Below are positions 56,869-64,000 of a stretch of 64,000 bases of DNA, piece by piece. A program made the position numbers and the translations under genes. The notes beneath the pieces are model-generated. The model did not search any database and had not been told where the DNA came from. It saw only the letters and a program-made list of their open reading frames with translations. Each line of letters starts with the position of its first letter. The stretch's first letter is position 1. Source of the stretch: Paraphaeosphaeria minitans (Eukaryota > Ascomycota > Dothideomycetes > Pleosporales > Didymosphaeriaceae); assembly GCA_015832175.1 (NCBI GenBank), contig WJXW01000003.1, positions 4,216,001-4,280,000 of the forward strand, in the 5' to 3' direction.

Positions 56869-58321
56869 ATGACGATTGTTTTTCTGTTCTCAACAGCGTG
56901 GGCTTACGCGGCTGCCATGTTATAGAGCGCCTATAAGTTTACCGCTAATTGGACTGACGATGTCTACAAGGCCAGTCTCATGAAAAATATATCTCCAAAG
57001 ATCGATGCCCTCAATTATTATGAGTACCTGATGGGCTTCGAAGGGGGAACAAAATTCGCCTCCTCAGCAATGAACTCGCTGAGATACGTGGATGTACAGA
57101 ATAGACTTCCTGTAAGTCCAAAGAATACGTGGCGGAGTACTTCTCGCGCGATGATCAGGCAATAATCCGCGATGTGAAAGAATATGTTCACTATAACAGC
57201 CCACGCTCACCCCTCGTAGGTGCCACCGTAGACAGAGAAGGGGAGAATCTCGATAACGTCTCAATCGAGTTCCTATGCTCTAGCACGTAATCTGCGTCAT
57301 GCCAGACGATAAATGTCGTCGCAAGGCGAGTTCATCGGCATCGGATAAATCTTTATCCAAGGCTTCGATCCACTGAAAGCAATACACGACCGAAACATTA
57401 CAGGACACGGCTGTCCAGTACAATACGAGCAATATGTTCCTCCCGCCCTTTTGTACTGGCGGCAATCGGTAGCAATGGTAAGTAACGGCGTTTCATGTAG
57501 CGATGCGATTGACCAGTTGTTTAAAAGAACAAAACGTGCACAACACCTAGTTAACCATAGGGAACCAAAGTATTACGAAGTTGGAGGCAGACGGGAGCTT
57601 GCGTCTCACACAGCTACAATACGCTGCTGGGCATCTTCGGTACCCATAAGACCGATGGCTGGCTGAGCGGCGATGTTCCCAAGAGGACAAATCTGCCCAT
57701 TTCATGTGTAGCGACGGCTTGATCGTGAAAAGCACCACAGCCTTGGCAGGCTTGGAAACGTTCACTTCGGCCACTGAATTATCGCTCCCGAGCAAATTGA
57801 CCGAAGTTGATGCTGCCATCATAAGCAGTCTGCAAGGACCCAGAGGGAAGATGGTGGGTATTTCTGTAGCGACGATAGCGTATCATACCCGCGGGAGCAA
57901 GGACGAAGTGATGACCGACTTGGTATTGAATCCAACAAAAAGTGAATCAAGGGCGGCGCCAACATTTAGCTGGACACGATCACGTACTCCCAATCCCTCC
58001 TCCGATCTGAGTACCGGTGCCAAAGCAGGTATCGGAGCAGGTGTTGGTGTGGTCGAAGCCATCGCTATCCTCGACGCTGGCCTGTTTCTCCTTCGAAACC
58101 GGAAGAGCGAGAAGAGTAAGGGAAGGGACCATCCGGGGCGGCGGCGGCGTCGAAGAACGATGATAAGTGTCTTGAACAACTCCAATAAGGCCGAATTGGC
58201 CACTGGTTCAGATGTTGAGACTCAGCTGCTTGCTGAACTGCCTGACAAGTTGTTTCGAGCGCCAGTAGAGATCGTTGGGAACGAGTATCCTGGTATGCAT
58301 AACATTTCTGCTTCTCGCTGA
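56869..58321 (+). pseudogene. Broken gene for a secreted, single-pass membrane protein
   Basis: Consecutive plus-strand pieces fit one gene: a signal peptide (56869-56922), then a TAG (56923), then an extracellular region in pieces 56926-57111, 57114-57323, 57325-57614, 57615-57703 and 57704-58321. At least four single-base frame changes and three stops (56923 TAG, 57288 TAA, 57346 TAA) break it. Each piece has good codon character and Cys/Tyr/Trp patterns, such as Cys-Pro-Val-Gln-Tyr-Glu and Ala-Leu-Leu-Tyr-Trp. The last piece has a Ser/Thr/Pro linker and a Gly-Ala-Lys-Ala-Gly-Ile-Gly-Ala-Gly membrane segment (about 58018-58110). It also has a basic stop-transfer and a tail with Glu-Leu-Ala-Thr-Gly-Ser, the usual layout of fungal cell-surface sensors. 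I do not know the family. The stops could each come from CAA/CAG by C-to-T, the RIP change. Confidence 0.6.
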
Positions 58322-59197
58322 GCGATTCCCGCAAAACACTTGTTATATCCTGCGCGAAACCGATCTTCTCGTTCGGTACTTTGATGCGTACGCTCACGTC
58401 CAATGCGCCGCCCACTCGATCGTAGCTTCTCCGAGACCAAGCTCATGTCGACTTGCTGTACTACCGGTGAACGAGCCAGCTGTAGAGATCGGGAACTGGT
58501 AACCACTGGAATGAGGACTGGGTGTCTATGGACAAATGCGAGGGGGAAGCTCCGAGACAATAGGCAAAGAGAAGTCTAACAAAGACTGGTGTTCAAATTT
58601 TTTAGACCACAGTGGGTGTCGAAAAAACTGAGACCACCCCGGCGTGGGACTAACGCGGCGGGAGTATATTTTTTTTTGTGACATCCACGTGGACTAACAT
58701 AACACATGTCGCGGTGGGCAAGAAGGGAGAAGAATGGAGAGAGACTATTGGTGGAGATATCGCGCCGAATTCCGGGCCTACGGCAGGCGGCACAGTGGTT
58801 GCGATGTCGCCTCCACGCCAGGCGGCACGACCAATTAACGTCTTCAGGCCGAGACGCGTCCACGTCCAGAATCCAGATGGGTGAGTCGAGTGAGACGGCG
58901 GTTATGCTCGAATGTGGCGCCTACTCGCATGCATGCGACGCGTGGAGTGATGTTTCCCCGCTTGTTTATCTCACATCCTCCTTGCCCATTTCCCAAGTTC
59001 GTAGCGCATGCAACTTGTCCTTAGGCGATTTTGTTGCTAGGGTCGCGTCCTCGTTTGCGAGTCGTGTTTGATCTGGGGCACTCTCTGCGGGCAACCCCGG
59101 ACCAGTTGCTCCCAGCCGCATGGAAGGCCCATCTTGTCGGAACATGCAATGGTAATGCGCCGCGGCATCTGAAGACCCTGCTCCGTTGGGGCTTGTC
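58322..59197. other. Intergenic, 0.9 kb
   Basis: A T10 tract occurs at about 58667-58676. Frames on both strands (for example plus 58706-59071) have no recognisable domain. Confidence 0.3.
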
Positions 59198-59599
59198 TCA
59201 ATCGTCCATGGTCACCCTTCTCCATGGATAATATCTCCCGAGTGTCTGCTGTCCCTGAATCCTTGATGAACAAAGTCTCCCGGGTGTCTGCTGTCCCCGA
59301 ATCCTTGATGAACAAAGTCTCCCGAGGGTCTGCTGTCCCTGACAGGCGCATATTGTCTGGACTGCGTGCGTAGCAGAGGCACCCACGCCGCCGGGGCCGA
59401 GGGTGCAATATCCCGCATTGCAACCCCCCCAGGATTTTCCCATGCGTCCGTCCAGCTTCCAGAAGCACGGTCCGGGGTCGCAGCGGTACTGCCAATAGCC
59501 CCAGCAATGGGTCAGCGCAAGTGCCTCGCACTGATTCAGGCAAAGAATGTGAATCGATGTTGACTGCGATGTCGACGATGTTGTACATGAGCATAATAA
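59198..59599 (-). CDS. Possible exon of a cysteine-rich secreted protein, uncertain
   Basis: A 133-codon open stretch on the minus strand, from just after a TGA (59602-59600) to a stop at 59198, without an early ATG. It begins Cys-Ser-Cys, then Ser/Thr-rich residues, then a Cys/Trp-rich block (Cys-Trp-Gly-Tyr-Trp, Arg-Cys-Asp-Pro-Gly-Pro-Cys-Phe-Trp), about a dozen cysteines in all. It ends in three 14-residue repeats made by a 42-bp DNA repeat. Another Cys-rich frame upstream (59938-59735, Glu-Cys-Leu-Glu-Lys-Cys-Cys) might be an earlier exon of the same gene, but it overlaps the transporter start. PAN/WSC-like character is a guess; it may be a relic or chance. Confidence 0.28.
   Translation of the reverse strand, partial: LLCSCTTSSTSQSTSIHILCLNQCEALALTHCWGYWQYRCDPGPCFWKLDGRMGKSWGGCNAGYCTLGPGGVGASATHAVQTICACQGQQTLGRLCSSRIRGQQTPGRLCSSRIQGQQTLGRYYPWRRVTMDD
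59235..59342. repeat. 42-bp tandem repeat, about 2.6 copies
   Basis: Units start at 59235, 59277 and 59319, exactly 42 bp apart. The consensus begins CTCCCGAGTGTCTGCTGTCC and ends GATGAACAAAGT; the third copy stops after about 24 bp. The length is a multiple of three, keeping the minus-strand frame open. Confidence 0.85.
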
Positions 59600-59936
59600 T
59601 CAAGCGTTGCGTCGGCGGTGCGCCATTGGCTGCCAACACTGCGGCGGCGGCTCCGCGGCCCGCTTCTTGCACTATTCACGCGCTAGGACGGAGCAGCAGG
59701 GCCGCATGCCGTTTTCAGCACCGCACTTTGTCCCTTAACGAACATCCCCATGGGCTCGCCTGGGCGGCACGTCGGTCTGATATTCCAGTCCAGGTTGGCG
59801 GTCGAAAGTCTCGCATTCTAGTCTCCGCCTCGAAACATATACATATGGCTGTCCTGGTCGCCATGGAATCGTCCCAGCACTGCATCGCTTTGCATCGCAG
59901 CATTTTTCAAGGCACTCGGCTTGACTTGTCGCTACC

Positions 59937-61682
59937 ATGTCCGACTTCAACAAAGCTGATGAGCTGGACCTGACGGACCACCAGGTGCGTTGGCCATTGT
60001 GGCTTGCCCGTATTCTTTTTTGTTCGCCATACTGATGCTATCCATAGACCGAGGTGGTCGAGGTCAAGACGCTCAAGGGCAGCGAAGCCTACCACGAGGC
60101 AAATGCCTTGGAGCCATTGCCTAGGTTCCACCTCCGAACCATCGCTCTGGCTGGTTGTCTGTTGCTGGGTTTCTTCTCTCAGACCGTCAACGGTTTCGAT
60201 GGCAGTCTCTTTGGTGGTTTGACCGGTTAGTCTGACCTTGCAGTATCCCGCTCGAGCAATCAACCCGCTGACTTTTTTCCCACAGCGAACGATGCTTTCC
60301 TCGATCATTTCCACGGCACAAAAGATGGTGAATGGGTTGCTTTGACCTCGGCCATGTACCAGATTGGTGCCGTGGTCGCTCTTCCATTCGCGGGACCCAT
60401 CATTGACTACTTTGGCCGCCGCTTGGGTATGGTCACAGGCGCCACCCTCATCGTCGTCGGTACCATCATCAACGGTCTTACTATGAATCCTGCATCGGTT
60501 GAGCACTTGAACGGGCAGCTCAAGGGCGGTCGTTTTGTCCTCGGTTTCGGCGTCACCATCATCTCGGCCGCTGGTCCTATCTACGTCGTTGAAACCGCCC
60601 ATCCTGCCATGCGCTCCGTCATCACTGCATACTGCAACACCTTCTGGTTTGTCGGCTCTATCCTTGCCTCGGGCGCCGTCCGTGGAGCTCTCAACCTATC
60701 CGGCAACACATCCTGGGCGCTCCCTCTGTGGCTGCAGCTTGTGTTCCCCGCGCTCATCATCATCTTCGTGTGGTTTGCTCCCGAGTCGCCGCGCTGGCTG
60801 TACGTCCACGGCAAGACGACTCAAGCCAAGGATGCGCTCGCAAAGTGGCACGGCTACGGTAACCCGGATTCCGCCTGGGTCAAGCTTCAGCTCGCTGAGT
60901 ACGAGGAGTTCCTAGAGCTTGACGGTGCCGACAAGCGTTGGTGGGACTACAGCGCGCTGTTCAAGACACGCGCCAGCCGCTACAGACTTGCTTGCAACGT
61001 GTGCTTTTCCATCTTCGCACAGTGGGCTGGCAACGGCGTGCTGACCTACTTCCTTCCTGCCGTGCTCGAGAAGGCTGGCTACACGAAGAGCGTGCAGCAG
61101 GCCGACATCAACCTTGGATATGCCTGCTTCCAGTTTTTCTTCGCTCTTGTCGGCGCCGCGTTTGTTGAGAGGCTCGGTCGTCGGCCCATGATGCTCGGGT
61201 CTATGGCAGCCTGCACGATCGTCTGGGTCGGCATGACAGTTGCCTCTGCGCAGTTCAACAGTGACCAGAGCAACACCGACGCTGCCAGGGCCACTGTCGC
61301 AATGATCTTTATATTCGGCATGGTCTACTCCATCGGTATTACCCCGCTGCAGGCCCTGTACCCAGTCGAAGTGCTCTCCTTCGAGATGCGCGCAAAGGGC
61401 ATGGCCTTCTCCTCCCTGGCCGTCAACGCTGGCAATCTGCTCAACCAGTTCGCGTGGCCCATCTCGCTCGCCAACATCGGCTGGAAGACCTACATTGTCT
61501 TCACTGTATGGGACGGCATCATGTTGTGCATTTGGTACTTCCTGCTGCCCGAGACCAAGAAGCGCACGCTCGAAGAGCTCGACCTCATCTTCGAAGCAAA
61601 GAACCCTGTCAAAGAGTCTCTGAAGAAGAAGAAGATCGATTTCAGCTCCGAGGGACAGATCGTGGCTGTCGAGAAGTTGTAG
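59937..61682 (+). CDS. MFS sugar transporter, lactose-permease-like (sugar porter family)
   Basis: Plasma-membrane sugar:proton symporter. Exons are 59937-59984, 60048-60225 and 60286-61682. Introns are 63 nt (GTGCGT...CATAG) and 60 nt (GTTAGT...CACAG, branch GCTGAC), giving 540 aa. Twelve membrane segments are expected. Sugar-porter signatures are Gly-Arg-Arg after TM2 (Asp-Tyr-Phe-Gly-Arg-Arg), Pro-Glu-Ser-Pro-Arg-Trp-Leu after TM6, Glu-Arg-Leu-Gly-Arg-Arg-Pro in the second half, and Pro-Glu-Thr-Lys-Lys-Arg-Thr-Leu-Glu-Glu-Leu after TM12. The Asn-Asp...Trp-Val-Ala-Leu-Thr-Ser-Ala-Met-Tyr-Gln-Ile stretch is typical of fungal lactose/galactoside permease relatives. Substrate is not fixed by sequence. 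It is the last intact gene before the right AT-rich block. Confidence 0.92.
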
Positions 61683-62448
61683 GCTGGGTATGTTGTGTGT
61701 CCGGCGCTGGATCGCGTGTCGTAGAATGGCTTGAGAGACAAAACTTGTTCGTGTAATCAACCACATACAAGGCATATGCTCTCTAGTTGTAGCTGTATTG
61801 TTAATGTAATCTTTTTCCACTGCCTTTGTGGCGATTAAAGAGTCTTCCACTGAGCTAAAGTGAATACGTATCCCTTTCTACAGATCTTTTAATCCATTTC
61901 CAATCTAATATATAACCAAAGATAAATTGCTACCTATGAGTCTTGTACGAAGAGATAATAGAAACTACAAAACTATAAGAAGAATAGAGTAAGGTTTTAT
62001 TGCTCATGAAGAATAACGAACGAAGTGAGGAGTGAAGATTAAGCTTATACTGTTAGAACTTTAGTGGCCAGAGATAACGTAGGGCTGCATTAGAATAGAA
62101 CTACGGCGTTATATGTTATAAGGCTAGGTTATAGCATCACAGGGCTAACACTCTTAAAAATATAAATAATCGAAAGAATCTATAAAGTTGAGACTATCCT
62201 AAAATATAGGTTAAAGAGGTCTATATAACAGACTTAATACTTAATAAACCAAATTACTAAAGATAATACTTTTATAAATTTATAAAGAGTAGAAGTTAAG
62301 TTTCTACTACTAAACTTATAGTAATATACGTTACGACCTTAGTCTTACTCGTAACTTAGTTTAATATAGAGAAAATGGGGATTTTCAAGCCCCTTATTAC
62401 CTAGAATAAATAAGCTATAGTAATGGCGGCATTTATACTAACATTTTA
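61683..62448. other. Island right edge: transition to AT-rich RIP-type sequence
   Basis: The transporter 3' region gives way to TpA-rich sequence at about 61,880. At 62051-62151 a 101-bp block has TGTTAG/CTAACA inverted ends, like a very short LTR, but flanks do not match. A small inverted repeat GGGGATTTTCAAGCCCC lies near 62377-62393. No gene seen. Confidence 0.4.
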
Positions 62449-62935
62449 CTAGCTACTTAGAACTATAGGGCTTATAGGAAAATTAATTTCCTAGATAGTA
62501 TAGATAGGTGCTAGCCACTTAAAACTATAGGGCTTATAGGACTACTAATTTCTAAGAATATATAGACAGACGCTAGCTATTTAGAGCTATAGGGCTTATA
62601 AGGCTACTTATTTTATAGATAGCGCTACTAGGCGCTAGCCACTTAGAGCTATAGGGCTTATAGGGCTACTAATTTCTAAAGACGCATAGATAGGTGGTAG
62701 CCACTTAGAGCTATAAGGCTTATAAAGCTACCTATTTTATAAATAGCGCTACTAGGCGCTAGCTACTTAGAGCTATAGGGTTTATAGGGCTATTAATTTC
62801 TAAAGACGTATAGATAGGCGCTAGCCACTTAGAGCTATAGGGTTTATAGAGCTATCTATTTTATAAATGGCGCTACTAGGCGCTAGCTACTTAGAGCTAT
62901 AGGGCTTATAGGGCTATTTTTTTATAAATAGCACC
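62449..62935. repeat. 62-bp minisatellite, eight copies with alternating subtypes
   Basis: Units starting CTAGCYACTTAGAGCTATAG begin at 62449, 62511, 62573, 62635, 62697, 62759, 62821 and 62883, all exactly 62 bp apart. The second half of each unit is of two kinds (A: ...TTTCTAAAGACG...; B: ...TTTTATAAATAGCGC...), in order A A B A B A B B-truncated, giving a 124-bp higher-order unit. Confidence 0.9.
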
Positions 62936-63330
62936 TACTCTATATTTCTACCTATTTCTACGCACTAGCTTCTTTTAGTATACCTTTATTTTTATTCTTT
63001 ATAATATTCTTAACTAGAATATTATACTACTAACACTATACTAGTAAAACTTAACCTTACACTAGAAGAGCGACTAGCTTAGTAAAAGGCGTTAAAGACG
63101 AAGTTAAATAAAACCTATAAGGCCTTCTAGGCCTTTAATAGGACTTTTAATATTAGGATAAAATAAAATAATTATTTCTATTTACTTGTAACGGGTAGAT
63201 TATAATATTATTATAGTGTTGTGGTATCTAGCGCCAAGAACTTATAGAGAGCCTATGCGCTAAGTAAGCTAGTTGCGTAAAACCTATACTACGCCCTAAT
63301 TCTATATAAAATAAGTATTATTATATTAAT
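62936..63330. other. AT-rich spacer, decayed repeat
   Basis: TpA-rich sequence between the minisatellite and the copia LTR. No gene or family recognised. Confidence 0.4.
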
Positions 63331-64000
63331 TATCTATATAAGTTTATCGTACAAATAGCACTAAGTGAAATAGGGGCCTACCTACCTGTGGGGACCCGCA
63401 CAAGGACCCACTACTTAGGTTAGCGCTAAGAGGCAGAGACTTCATAAAGCCCTTAGTGCCCCTTTATACAATAGACTAGACATAATTAATTAAACCTACT
63501 TCTTACCCTTTATATAATAGTATACTATTAACCCTTAAATGCTTAATTACAGATTAAGCCAAACCTACACTAATTAGTAGTTAATTTTAATTAACTGTAA
63601 ACTAGTAAGGTCTAAAGACAGAATGCCCTATAAGCTAGATACGTAGGCTCTATATTGTTACCTTTACTAAAGATTAAATTTTAGATTATATAATAAGTAG
63701 AAATAAAGCGTACACATCTATAAAGAGTTGCACAATCTAGTCTAAGCTATTCTATAGAAAAGAAAGGAGATAGTAAACCCCCTTATAACTCTAAAAAACA
63801 TGTCGTATAATTAAACTAGCGATAACTAAGCGTAAACACGTTGTACAATTAAACTAGCAATAACTAAAGACAGACATGTCGCACAACTAAAAGAGATAAT
63901 AATAATAATATAGCCTTAAGACTAGGAGACTTCCTAAAGGAACTATAACCTAAGGACGTTGCGTAGTAATTAATACTACCTCTTTAGTAAGAAGACAAAA
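63331..64000 (+). mobile_element. Ty1/copia-like element copy D, 5' LTR and start of gag, truncated by window edge
   Basis: The 239-bp LTR (63331-63569) starts TATCTATATAAG and ends CCTACA, retaining an unmutated CA end. It is followed by the same leader and gag start as the element at 6132 (63905-64000 parallels about 6885-6980). It lacks the 74-bp LTR duplication, like copy A. Orientation is opposite to copy A at the left edge. RIP-type stops are present. Confidence 0.75.

Noticed and set aside
60912..61850. Long minus-strand open frame (312 codons) opposite the sugar transporter
   Set aside because: It is the antisense shadow of a conserved, spliced transporter gene with strong third-position bias; it shows no domain.
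62051..62151. 101-bp block with TGTTAG/CTAACA inverted ends resembling a tiny LTR
   Set aside because: Flanking bases do not match and there is no second copy in the window; the ends could be chance.

Overview
The window comes from a filamentous ascomycete nuclear genome, probably a Pezizomycotina fungus and possibly a dothideomycete. The support is short introns of about 47-63 nt with GTAAGT/GTATGT-type donors and CTRAC-type branch sites, a fungus-specific gene set, and a two-compartment layout. Two AT-rich, stop-riddled blocks (1 to about 27,850 and about 61,880 to 64,000) flank a roughly 34 kb island of normal composition. In the AT-rich blocks TpA is abundant and CpA/TpG scarce, and retroelement reading frames are broken mainly by TAG/TAA. 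This is the pattern expected of repeat-induced point mutation (RIP).

Left AT-rich block: a stack of dead LTR retrotransposons whose order of insertion can be read. A minus-strand Ty1/copia pol relic (3,262-6,131 and 9,287-9,657) is split by a 3,155-bp gag-only copia element (6,132-9,286; 312-bp LTRs; target duplication ACTAT). Next is a plus-strand Ty3/gypsy chromodomain element (9,658-23,888; 411-bp LTRs). It is split by a minus-strand relative (11,484-19,006; 456-bp LTRs; target duplication GAAAG) that carries a 776-bp internal tandem duplication. A further solo-LTR-like piece interrupts a copia LTR near 3.0-3.26 kb. The stretch 23,889-27,850 is unassigned decayed repeat with a minisatellite.

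Gene island, left to right: a secreted CE5 acetylxylan esterase/cutinase; a NADAR-domain protein read with two introns, one of them GC-AG; a Dal5-type MFS permease diverging from an M20 peptidase and an M28 glutamate-carboxypeptidase-like peptidase; a HET-domain remnant; peptidyl-tRNA hydrolase 2; a SART1/Snu66 spliceosome protein; a frameshifted short-chain dehydrogenase; mitochondrial ribosomal protein bL28m; a protein with a divergent JmjC-like cupin; an F-box-type remnant; an AKR7-type aldo-keto reductase; a heavily broken gene for a secreted single-pass membrane protein; a possible cysteine-rich minus-strand exon; and an MFS sugar (lactose-permease-like) transporter.

The right AT-rich block has a regular 62-bp x 8 minisatellite and the start of another copia copy of the family seen at the left edge. 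Housekeeping genes (PTH2, SART1, bL28m) are intact. The accessory genes include several relics, as expected for an island bordered by RIP-prone repeats. The best functional grouping is the permease/M20/M28 trio (33,264-39,092), which looks like a small unit for uptake and hydrolysis of peptides or N-acyl amino acids. I see no CRISPR array and no convincing rRNA or tRNA gene.
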